From: Blastopirellula retiformator
GTDB taxonomy: Bacteria; Planctomycetota; Planctomycetia; Pirellulales; Pirellulaceae
DNA: 64,000 nt
Direction: 5' to 3'
NCBI RefSeq assembly: GCF_007859755.1
Contig: NZ_SJPF01000001.1
Coordinates: 708,234-772,233, forward strand
A program made the translations under genes and the position numbers. How positions within the stretch are numbered: the stretch's first letter is position 1; the number at the start of each line of letters is the position of its first letter. Under the pieces are notes generated by a model, which ran no database searches, had not been told where the DNA came from, and worked only from the letters and a program-made list of their open reading frames with translations. Of the stretch, positions 37,278 to 46,300 are shown piece by piece.

Positions 37278-37955
37278 CTAATTACTTCCCTTCATCGCAC
37301 GAACTTGAAACGCAAAGATCTTGTGCACACGAAACTCCGGCGCGTTGTCATATGCGGCACAACTTTCGCGAAAGAACTCGACCGAAGCAAAGCCCGCCTG
37401 CCGTAAATAGGATTCGATTTGGTCGGGAGTGAAGTACTCGAATTGCAGGGGATTGTTCGGTATCTCGCCCCAATTTGCGACAATTCGCCTGTCAAATTGC
37501 GTCGACCCCAAAAGACACATGACGAGAACGCCTCGCGGACGCAAGATATCGTGAATTCGTTGTGTCGTTGCTGCCGCTAGGGAAGGTGGTACGTGGTGGA
37601 ATACCCCATATCCGAATACTCCGTCACAAGAATTCTCATTCAGGCCAATCTTGGTAACATCCATCCTTGTCGTGTTTAGATCGGGGTATTGCATTTGCGC
37701 AATGTTAAGGAGAGGTTGGCAGTAGTCGGTCGCCAATACGTTCATCCCCGTACGTCTCATCTTTTCAGCATCGTGACCGGGACCGCATCCGATCTCCACG
37801 ATGTCAGAACCTTTGACGCTCGTGAGTAGCAGTCGCCTACAAAAGTCCCTGACATCATCGTCAAATAGTTCTTTCGTTCCTGCAAAATAGTTGTCCGCAG
37901 CTTTTTCATACGCCACGCGGTTGCAGGTGGTTATTCTTTTTTCATCATCCATCAT
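37278..37955 (-). CDS. SAM-dependent methyltransferase, class I
   Basis: A 225-residue stand-alone methyltransferase. The SAM-binding glycine loop is VEIGCGPGHD at residues 53-62, followed by an acidic strand end (LATDYCQPLLNIA) and GVFHHVPP. This is the Methyltransf_11/25 pattern. Start is ATG 37955 or the adjacent ATG 37952. It is translationally adjacent to NRPS-3 (1-nt gap), so it probably acts on the same product: N-, O- or C-methylation cannot be told from sequence. The upstream side is cut off by IS debris, and the operon's promoter must lie in the 380 bases before that. Confidence 0.88.
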   Translation of the reverse strand: MMDDEKRITTCNRVAYEKAADNYFAGTKELFDDDVRDFCRRLLLTSVKGSDIVEIGCGPGHDAEKMRRTGMNVLATDYCQPLLNIAQMQYPDLNTTRMDVTKIGLNENSCDGVFGYGVFHHVPPSLAAATTQRIHDILRPRGVLVMCLLGSTQFDRRIVANWGEIPNNPLQFEYFTPDQIESYLRQAGFASVEFFRESCAAYDNAPEFRVHKIFAFQVRAMKGSN

Positions 37956-38049
37956 TTGCCAACTTGGAATTCGGACTCGAGCGGCCTACTGGAACGTCTA
38001 GATAGTGTTCTTTCGCAGTTCACTCTGCCATTAGGTAAAAGTGTACCGA

Positions 38050-38270
38050 AGCAGCAATGCCCAAGCCCACTGAAATTGGACACCTGACGGGTTAGACGAT
38101 CCCACTTGCTTCAGATGAAAATTCTGCTCGAACAGTTCGGATCCATGGATGCGAGTGCGTTGTGGACGTTCTCAATGTAGCAGAACACATCGAGGCGTGC
38201 TTCTTCAAGTCTTGCGAATTTCTTTTAGCGTTCGTGCTTCAGTAAGCAGAAGAACCGCTCTATCCGAAAG
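38050..38270 (-). pseudogene. 3' remnant of an IS3-family orfB transposase
   Basis: Read on the minus strand, pieces of an IS3 transposase C-terminus survive in two frames with a stop inside: RIERFFCLLKHER, then LEEARLDVFCYIENVHN, then after a frameshift RIHGSELFEQNFHLKQV. The order matches the end of IS3 orfB proteins (FF..LK, EEAR..I..YIE..YN, H..LG..P..FE). Its upstream part is cut by the ISKra4-like element at 38340. Other bases from 37956 to 38331 show nothing else. Confidence 0.5.
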
Positions 38271-38356
38271 TCTTAAGCGTTTGTTGCTAGTCGCGGCTTG
38301 TGTACTGGCAACCTCTGTCACTACGTAGGTACCCAGAAGGGGTGCAGTCAGCCTAG

Positions 38357-40194
38357 TCCTCGATCAAGCGAGAGCCTGACTTAGGAAATCAAAAGAAACT
38401 CGAAAACCCTCGGCGTTTTGCAGGTGTATTGGAGGTTACTAAGACTTCAAGACACTCACTCAACGGAGGGTTTCGAGTGAACGCCAAAGTACGTCGGCAA
38501 CTGCGAAAACGCAAACGCAAACTGCTACGCCGGATTTCAGTTCAGCATGGGAAGTGGCAGTCTCCCATGATTCGGCCGCTGAATACGAAGATGGAACTCG
38601 CCCAGAAGCAGCAGGGCATCGCTTGCGGTGGACTCGCGGCAATCATCCAACTCATCAAAACGCTCAGGTTGCGTGACGAACTCAACCGCGCGGCAAGTGT
38701 GCTCAAGCTTCACCTGCCCTACGACGAAGCAGATCACATCTTCAATATTGCGCTCAACTTGCTTGCAGGTGGGACATGCCTCGATCACATCGAACACCGA
38801 CGCAACGATGAAGCCTATCTCGATGCTCTTGGGGCACAACGCATCCCTGATCCGACGACCGCTGGCGACTTCTGTCGTCGGTTCAGCCACGTGCAGTTGA
38901 TTGAGGTGATGCAAGCGATCAACCGCGTCCGCCAAACGGTGTGGAAGCAGCAAGATGAGGACTTCTTCGATTGCGCGACGATCGAAGCGGACGGCACGAT
39001 CGTGGAAACTGCCGCAGAGAAGAAAGAGGGCATCGGAATCAGTTACAAAGGGAAGTGGGGCTATCATCCGCTGGTTGTCACGCTCGCCGAAACCCAAGAA
39101 CTGCTTTACATCCACAATCGCCCTGGCAACCAAGTCAGCGAACAAGACTCGGCGTTCTTCTACGACCTCGCGATCGAACAATTCAAGAAGGCGGGCTTCC
39201 GAAAGATCGTTCTTCGTGGCGACACGGCATTCTCTTCCACTGAACAATTGGATCGCTGGGATGAATCGGGAGTGAAGTTCGTCCTTGGTTACTCGGCCCA
39301 TCCGAATCTTTGCAAGATCGCCGATTCCTTGCCGAAAAACGCATGGAAACGACTGAATCGGTCCTCGGCAGCGGCGCCGGATAAAACGACACGGGCCAAT
39401 CGTCCGAAAGTCAAAGAAGCCATCGTGATCGCAAATGGCTACAAGAACAAGCGACTCTGCGGTGAGAGCTACGCCGAGTTCGAGTATCGGCCCACGGCGT
39501 GCGAACAATCGTACCGGATGGTTGTCGTTCGGAAAGACATCGATGTAACCAGCGGCCAGCAACTGCTGTTCTCCGAAGAGAAGTACTTCTTTTACATCAG
39601 CAATGAATCGTCCAGCGCGGCGCCGGCTCGCGAGATCATCCGTGCGAGCAACAAACGCTGTGATCAAGAGAACACGATCAGCCAGCTTAAAGCCAGCGGC
39701 GCACTGAGTGCTCCCCTGGACAGCCTCGAGAGCAATCTCGCGTACATGGTGTTCGCGTCGTTGGCCTGGACATTGAAACTGTGGAGCGGGATGCTGATCC
39801 AGGTGAAGGGGAACGAAAGTCAGCGACGAATCCGCCGCGAAACGCGTCACCAAATCATGCGAATGGAGTTCTGGACGTACTTGAACTCGTTGATGCTGAT
39901 CCCTGCTCAGGTCATCCGCTCCTCACGACGTCGCATCTTTCGACTATTGACGTATCGACCGAGCGTGGAACTGCTGATGACGCTGCACGACCACGTTCGC
40001 CGACCACTGCGTTGTTGACGAACCACCCTCGAAGCCGAAGTCTGGATGCTTCGGTCCGCCGCAACGCCTAACCCAAAAGCACACGTGCCATGCGAACCAC
40101 CATCACGAGCAAGCGACAAACCGGGCCACCGGTCCGTCCCGATGCAGCCGCGAAAATAGTTCAAAAGCGCAATTCACCCTCGCTTGATTGAGGC
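38357..40194 (+). mobile_element. IS1380-family insertion sequence nested in the ISKra4 inverted repeat
   Basis: An element of about 1.84 kb. Terminal repeats TCCTCGATCAAGCGAG (38357-38372) and the complement of CTCGCTTGATTGAGGC (40179-40194) match at 14 of 16 positions. A 4-bp direct repeat CTAG flanks it at 38353-38356 and 40195-40198. It lies inside the left terminal repeat of the ISKra4-like element, so it arrived later. Confidence 0.85.
38477..40018 (+). CDS. IS1380-family transposase
   Basis: An intact 513-residue DDE transposase of the IS1380 family. The frame is open from 38429, but GTG 38477 has GGAGGG (38465-38470) 6 nt upstream and is preferred. Family features: LNLLAGGTCLDHIEHRRND, IPDPTTAGDFCRRF, the first Asp region TIEADGTIVET, the segment YHPLVVTLAET, the second Asp in IVLRGDTAFSS, and the C-terminal NKRCDQENTISQLK with the Glu. 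The gene looks functional, unlike that of its host element. Confidence 0.92.
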   Translation: MNAKVRRQLRKRKRKLLRRISVQHGKWQSPMIRPLNTKMELAQKQQGIACGGLAAIIQLIKTLRLRDELNRAASVLKLHLPYDEADHIFNIALNLLAGGTCLDHIEHRRNDEAYLDALGAQRIPDPTTAGDFCRRFSHVQLIEVMQAINRVRQTVWKQQDEDFFDCATIEADGTIVETAAEKKEGIGISYKGKWGYHPLVVTLAETQELLYIHNRPGNQVSEQDSAFFYDLAIEQFKKAGFRKIVLRGDTAFSSTEQLDRWDESGVKFVLGYSAHPNLCKIADSLPKNAWKRLNRSSAAAPDKTTRANRPKVKEAIVIANGYKNKRLCGESYAEFEYRPTACEQSYRMVVVRKDIDVTSGQQLLFSEEKYFFYISNESSSAAPAREIIRASNKRCDQENTISQLKASGALSAPLDSLESNLAYMVFASLAWTLKLWSGMLIQVKGNESQRRIRRETRHQIMRMEFWTYLNSLMLIPAQVIRSSRRRIFRLLTYRPSVELLMTLHDHVRRPLRC

Positions 40195-40314
40195 CTAGTA
40201 GCACGACATTTGCGTGGCCACTTCAGTTACGCTGGATCGGGATTGGTGAAAAGTGGCGTCCGTGGCCAAATGCGGGTTTTGGCTTAAACATTTCACGCAC
40301 TTGGAACGGACGCC

Positions 40315-41812
40315 ATGCTTCAGTCTATCGAAACAGCCGCCACGCTCAATCGGATCATGCGACTTTGCCAGCCAGCCGTACTGGCTCTCTTGCTCAAGCT
40401 CAGCTGGCGACTCGCCGCCGCGGTAAGATCGTTTTTCCACGCAGGAGCTTTCACCTCGCTCGACCGATCGCTTCGAACGGCGACTGGAGCGCATTCTGCG
40501 GGAGATCGGCCGCGTGATTCTGCAAGTCGCCATACGAGACATCGAATCGGACCGGGCCGCCGATGCGCCAACCAGGATCGTCTGGCAAGGACAATCCTAC
40601 CGCCGCAACCGGATGACCCAGAAGACGATCGACACTCGCTTCGGCCAGATCACCTTCCGCCGCTGGTTCTTCCAGAATGTCGAGTCGGGCGAGGCGGGGA
40701 TCGCGCCGCTGGACTTGCGCTTGGGATTGTTCGCCGGCCGCATGACTCCCGCGGCGGCCGAATTCGCCGGACGACTGGCGGCCGACATGCCGCAGCAAGC
40801 GGCGCTCGAGGTCCTCCTCGAACGCTTCGCGATTAAGCCCGGCGTGGGCACGCTGCGGCGGGTCGTCGCTGATCTGGCGGAGCGGGTTCGCACGCATCAT
40901 GACCAGGCGGCGATCGAACGCCTGATCGAGTTGATCGAACAAGCACGTCAAAGCGAGGGAAAACACGAGCCACTGTTGCAAGTCGGCCGCGACGGCGTAT
41001 TGGTGCAAACCCGGCCCTGCTGGGAGGAGGCGAGTTGCGGCACGCTGGCCGTGTACGATCGCTCGCGAAATCGATTGGGCACGGTTTACCTGGGCGAGAT
41101 GCCCGAAGCCGACCAGCCCACCATGACTGCTCGGCTGACGCATGTGATCCGCGGCGTATAGACGGGCCTGGGCGATGATGTGCCGAAGCTGCGCTATGTC
41201 ACCGATGCCGGTTGTCATCCGCAAGCTTACTTTCGCGAGGTGCTCGCGCCGATGGTGCATCCCGTTAGCGGCAAGCGGCTGGAGTGGAGTTGGGGCGTCG
41301 ATTTCTATCACGCCTGCGAGTATGTCACTAAGTTGGCATGTGCCTTGTTTGGCTCGGGGGAAGAGGCCTCGGCGTGGGCGGCCAAGCAGCGGCGAGTGCT
41401 CCGCGAGAAGCTCGGCGGCGTGACGCGGGTGATTCAGAGCGCGGCCCAGCAGAAGCGGCGACGCGGTTTGACGGGAACCAAGAAAGACTACGACTCGGCG
41501 ATCGGTTACTTGAAGAACTATCGTGAACACATGGACTTCGCGACGTGCCGCCGTGCCGGCGAGCCGATCGGAAGCGGGATCACCGAGGCGGGCTGCAAAG
41601 TGATCTTCAACCAGCGGATGAAGCAATCCGGCATGCGGTGGAACCGCTCGACAGGACAGCACATCGTGGACTTGCGGACGGCGTTGCGGGGCGGGTTGTG
41701 GAGTTCAATTTGGGATCGGCAATTCAGGGCGTCCGACGATCATGGGCCAATAACCCAGCGACTGACGGATCAACATCGCAAAAACAACCGTGAAACCCTG
41801 CTACTTGGATGA
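40315..41812 (+). pseudogene. ISKra4-family transposase, broken by a frameshift and an in-frame amber codon
   Basis: The protein is split in three. An N-terminal piece begins at 40315 (LQSIETAATLNRIMRLCQPA) in one frame. The main part reads in another frame from before 40514 (VAIRDIESDR, FGQITFRRWFF, GRDGVLVQTRP) and stops at TAG 41159-41161. Reading on in the same frame after that codon continues the family sequence (TGLGDDVPKLRYVTDAG, WGVDFYHACEYV, GSGITEAGCKVIFNQRMK) to 41812. Thus one frameshift near 40450 and one nonsense change inactivate it. It belongs to the element at 38340-41820. Confidence 0.85.
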
Positions 41813-41929
41813 CTGCACCCCCCAGAAGTGTTGTGACAGGATTCGCGCCTCGGTGCTGGTTTGTTTTGGAGTGATTTCTTGCAGGGCTGTCAGCACTGTA
41901 TTGGCGTCCGCGAAGTCGTCGGGATGGCG

Positions 41930-42480
41930 GTTGCAGAGGATTGTCCCTTCTAATCATCTCCGGATGTCCTCTACTGGATTCAACTCCGCGCACGCCGTGG
42001 GCAGCCAACCAATTCAATGTTCAGATCCATAGCCAGCGCTCGACTCGCTTTGGCGGTGTGGGGTGAACCGCGGTCAATGAACAACACGAAGTTCCAGCCT
42101 CGCCAAGTACGAACCGTTTCCAAGTGCCTGCTCCAAGACTCACCGTTTCAGCGAGTGACGGCCACGGCAATGCAACGGCCCGTACCGACATGGACTGCCG
42201 TACAGCGCGGACTTTCGGCGGCTGCCACTGACGGACATCTTGGCCGGTTTGCCGACATTCGACCAGAAGGCTCGCAGCGGGCGTTTAGGTCAGAATCGCG
42301 GTATCGCTGAACAACACTGCCGTGCGGCGCCGCCCTTTCAGTCCGCGATATAGCTCCCTTTGGATTGACGCCATATTGGGGCACGGCGTCGCAATACGTA
42401 TCGCGGACGTTCCTCTACGGTTGTCCGCCGCGGGGTGCTGGATCGGGTGCCAACGTGGCATGCCAGCGACTGAGGCTGTT
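41930..42480 (-). pseudogene. Decayed IS630-family transposase remnant
   Basis: On the minus strand, in several frames, the DDE pieces of an IS630 transposase remain: AVLFSDTAIL near 42300, SRRKSALYGS near 42200, WNFVLFIDRGSPHTAKA near 42080 and, after a frameshift, LPTACAELNPVEDIRR near 41970. No continuous frame survives. It fills most of the gap between the ISKra4-like element and the ankyrin gene; 42490-42713 shows no other gene. Confidence 0.6.
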
Positions 42481-42713
42481 GACATTGACGCCCACCACTC
42501 TCACAATCTGCACAATGGATATCTTTCTACCACAACCCGCAGCGCATCTCGCAGAAACTCTCCACTGTAAGATGGCTTGCGGCTACCGCTATTCTTTTCG
42601 CTCATTCGCCTACTGAGAAATTTGTGATCATTTTCTCAGCTGTCCGCAAGTGATGGGACAGGGCAACAATGATACAATGTCAAGAATTGTCCATGTTACG
42701 AAGTTGAACAAGA

Positions 42714-43355
42714 ATGATGACTGAAGACTTCCTCATTTCAATTGCCGCAGGTGACTTGGAAAGCGTCAAGATAACGGCGGTCGAGAATCCGAGCTTACTG
42801 ACTGAAAAGTCATCGGGTGTATCGCCCGTCCGTACGGCTGTTTATAACGGCCAAGTCAAAGTTCTGGAGTGGCTTCTAGGCCAGTTGGAGGAGTTGGACG
42901 TTTTTGACGCAGCCGCGACAGGAAGGCTTATCGACTTGGAGTCAAAGGCATCCGAAGATGTGAATGTGTGGTCTGACGACGGTTGGACGCCTCTTCACCT
43001 GGCCGCATTCTTTGGTCACGACGAAGTTGTTGAGCACCTGATCAAGCGAGGTGCCAATGTAGACGTTCGATCAAAGAATGATCACGGCAATACCCCGCTG
43101 CATGCCGCAATCGCCGGCAAAAAATATGGTGCCGCAGAAATCCTGCTTCAACATGGTGCCCCGATTAATCTGGCCGAGATCACCGGCCTCTTTCCAATTC
43201 ATCTAGCGGTCCAGGAAAACGATTTGCGCGGCGTTCAACTGCTGCTAAGTTACGACGCCGATCCGGCTGCCTTAACAGGCAATGGACAATCGATGGCGGA
43301 GTTCTGTAGCGAATCGCAGCCGTCGCATGAAATAGCTGCTTTGCTTGGAACCTGA
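42714..43355 (+). CDS. Ankyrin-repeat protein
   Basis: A 213-residue cytoplasmic protein with about four to five ankyrin repeats. Clear ones are GWTPLHLAAFFGHDEVVEHL near residue 90, GNTPLHAAIAGKKYGAAEIL near 127 and FPIHLAVQENDLRGVQLLL near 160; weaker ones come earlier (SPVRTAVYNGQVKVLEWLL). Ankyrin repeats mediate protein-protein contacts. Start is ATG 42714 or 42717. A TACAAT box at 42673-42678 could be a -10 element. The PKS gene starts 21 bp downstream with its own strong ribosome binding site, so the two are probably co-transcribed. Its role in the cluster is unknown. Confidence 0.88.
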   Translation: MMTEDFLISIAAGDLESVKITAVENPSLLTEKSSGVSPVRTAVYNGQVKVLEWLLGQLEELDVFDAAATGRLIDLESKASEDVNVWSDDGWTPLHLAAFFGHDEVVEHLIKRGANVDVRSKNDHGNTPLHAAIAGKKYGAAEILLQHGAPINLAEITGLFPIHLAVQENDLRGVQLLLSYDADPAALTGNGQSMAEFCSESQPSHEIAALLGT

Positions 43356-43376
43356 ATCACCGATAGGAGGTGCGCG

Positions 43377-46300
43377 ATGTCCGGTCAGGGCACAGAGGTT
43401 GCGATCATCGGGATGGCAGGGCGTTTCCCGGGCGCATCCGATGTAGAGTCGCTTTGGAGAATCATCGAAGAGGGTCGAGACAGCAGTACGCAGTTGTCCG
43501 AAAGCGACCTTATCGACATCGGAGAGCCGCTGAAAAGAATCCGCCCGCAAAATTACGTCCGAAGAGTCTTTTTGCTCGACGACTTTGATTGCTTCGATGC
43601 GAACGCATTTGGGATATCGCCTACCGAAGCCCAAATAATGGATCCGCATCACCGTATATTTCTTCAGTCAGTGCAAACGGCTCTTGAGTCCGCTGGATAT
43701 GACCCTTTTCAATTTGATGGAACGGTTGGAATCTATGGCGGCATGGGCCCGAGCACTTATTTTAGAGGTCGTGTTCCGACGAGTCTTCAGGAAAAAGTCG
43801 ATGGTCTTCAATTCCTGGTTGCCAATGACAAGGACTACTTGACCGCCCGGGTTGCGTACTTGCTCGGATTAAATGGTCCCTGTGTTACCGTTCAAACGGC
43901 TTGCGCGACATCACTAACTGCGGCCCATCTCGCCTGCCGATCGCTTCTTGAGTTTGAGTGTGACTTGGCGCTCGCTGGCGGAGTCTCGATTCGACTACCG
44001 CAGCGCGCCGGTTACGTCCCCAAGGAAGGCGGAATCCTCTCGAATGACGGGCGGTGCCGAGCTTTTGATGCCTCGTCCTCAGGCACTGCCTACGGAAGCG
44101 GTTGCGGCGTGGTCGTGCTCAAGAGGTTGGATGAAGCGCTTCGAGATGGCGACAACGTCCTGGCCGTCGTGCTGAGCTCGGCAGTCAGCAACGATGGCGC
44201 CAACAAGGTCGGCTTTACCGCGCCCGGGGTGGATGGACATATACGTGTAATTCGTGAGGCGATCGAAATCGCCGACATTGATGTTTCGTCAATCGACTAT
44301 ATCGAAACACATGGAACAGGTACTCAATTGGGCGATCCAATCGAGATCGCCGCGCTGGCTCAAACTTACGGAAAATCACAGACTGCAATTCGGCTTGGCA
44401 GCCTCAAAAGCAATATTGGGCATCTGGACGCCGCCGCTGGCGTAGCAAGCCTAGTGAAGACGATTCTCGCATTGTGCAAACGGCAGCTTCCTCGATGCGC
44501 CAATTACTCACAGCCAAATCCAGAACTCAAGCTGTCCCAAACTCCATTTCGTATTGAGACCGAACCGGTTGAGTGGACCGAATCGACCAGTACGCCGCGG
44601 CGGGCCGCCGTTTGCTCACTTGGAATGGGTGGAACGAATGTGCACATGATCGTTCAAGAAGCACCCTGCAGGGAGGTGCAGTCAAGCAGTGCGCGACCAA
44701 CCCAGCTCATACCTATTTCTGCCGCGTCAGAAGATCAATTAACCTTGGCACAAAACCAATTGGCAGATTGGTTAAGCGATCATCCCAGCACAGATTTAGC
44801 CGACGTTGCATTCACGCTGCAGGTCGGACGCAGAGTCCAGGCGTTCAGAAATGTTGTCGTTTGTGATAGTGTCACCGATGCAATCGCAAAACTGACATCA
44901 CCGGCTTCACCCAACAAAGTCGACCGTCCGACAGAACATGTCGTCTATTCGCTGTCACAGAAAGATGATGTATCGCTGGTTGCCGATGCGCATCTAATGC
45001 GGGAACCGTCGATCCGACAATCTCTCGAGGAAGTCCAGCATGCGAGTCAGGCAATCGGAGTTTCGGACTGGCGGGATTCCGAGCGACTTCTGAGCTTCGT
45101 TTCGCTGTGGAGTCTTGCTCGACTCTGGGATTCGTGGTCGGTCAACGCCTCTCACTTTGAAGCGGACGGAACGGGTGTCGTTGCGGCGAAGGTCTTGACA
45201 GGCGAATTTTCATTGGTGGATGGCGTTAGCAGAATTGTTCAAGGCGAATCGTTTCCTCCCATTACCTGTTGCGCCGCAAGTCCATTGAGACTTGCTGTGG
45301 CGGGGATTCAACCCGGCGGTGACGCATTTGACAACCTGCTCAACACGTTGGGAGTACTTTGGAAGTCGGGTTTGGTTGTCAATTGGAGCATGTTTAACAA
45401 AGGTCATTCACGACGACGAATTCCACTACCTACTTATCCGTTCAAAAAGCAAAGGTTTTGGATCGAACCCGTCAAGGATCTTTCGGAATCCCCCGCCCAG
45501 ATCGATCCGCCTCGTTCGTCGAGTCCATCGAGCCGTGAAAGAGCTCGGGATCTTGATGAGGAAGAACCGGCGGAATTGAAGGTCCGTGTTCCAGCTTGGC
45601 AACAAGAGTGTAGCAACCGTTGGTTTGCACTGGATTTGTCTGACGCTGACACTTTTGAATGGTTTCTTGTCTCGCCTGCCGAGAATGAAACACTTGTCAG
45701 CCAGATTCAAGAACTCGAAGTCTCCGCGACCGTCCTACGGTCACTGGACGAAGAAGGGCTTTCCCGGCTTAGCAACTCATCAGTCCAAAAGCCGTTAATG
45801 ATCGTATTTGATTGGAGCCGAGAAGATTTTCGGTCGACTGACCAAGGATTCGTGAGTCTTGTTCGAGCTGCAAAAGCACTTGATGGTTTTTCCAACCAAG
45901 TTCGGATTTGCGTGATTGCGTCAAACACGTTCAAGGTTGTTGGCACGGAAGCCTGCCGCCCTTGGAACGTTCTTATGGAAGGCGTTGGTCGAGTGCTTCC
46001 TCAGGAAGACAAACGGTTCCGTTGCGTGTTTGTGGATGTGACGGACATTACGACATCGGATTGTTGCAAACGCGCGATTGCAATCGCACTGAATCCGCCC
46101 GAGGATCGCGTAGTGGCAATTCGTGGAACACAAGTTTTTCGACGTTCTTTTTTCACGATCGATGGTGCTTCCAATTCAAATGGTGAAGTCTTCCGTCGAG
46201 AAGGTGCCTATCTCATCACGGGTGGCTTTGGGACGGTTGGATATTCGATCGCGAAGTACCTCGCCGAGAATTTTCAAGCTAGGCTGCTGCTTGCAAGTCG

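Larger units (their letters stand above)
38340..41820 (+). mobile_element. ISKra4-family element, interrupted by IS1380
   Basis: Outer inverted repeats GGGTGCAGTCAGCC... (from 38340) and the complement of ...GGATGACTGCACCC (ending 41820) are flanked by an 8-bp direct repeat CCCAGAAG (38332-38339 and 41821-41828). The left repeat is split: it continues after the IS1380 copy with TAGTAGCA at 40196, matching TGCTACT at 41799-41805. Without the IS1380 insert the element is about 1.64 kb. Its transposase is decayed. Confidence 0.82.

Noticed and set aside
38537..39853. 438-codon minus-strand frame opposite the IS1380 transposase
   Set aside because: It lies antisense to a well-conserved transposase and has no motif or ribosome binding site.
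40514..41812. Two separate transposase genes at 40514-41161 and 41180-41812
   Set aside because: They are in the same frame and are halves of one ISKra4 transposase separated by a single TAG codon.
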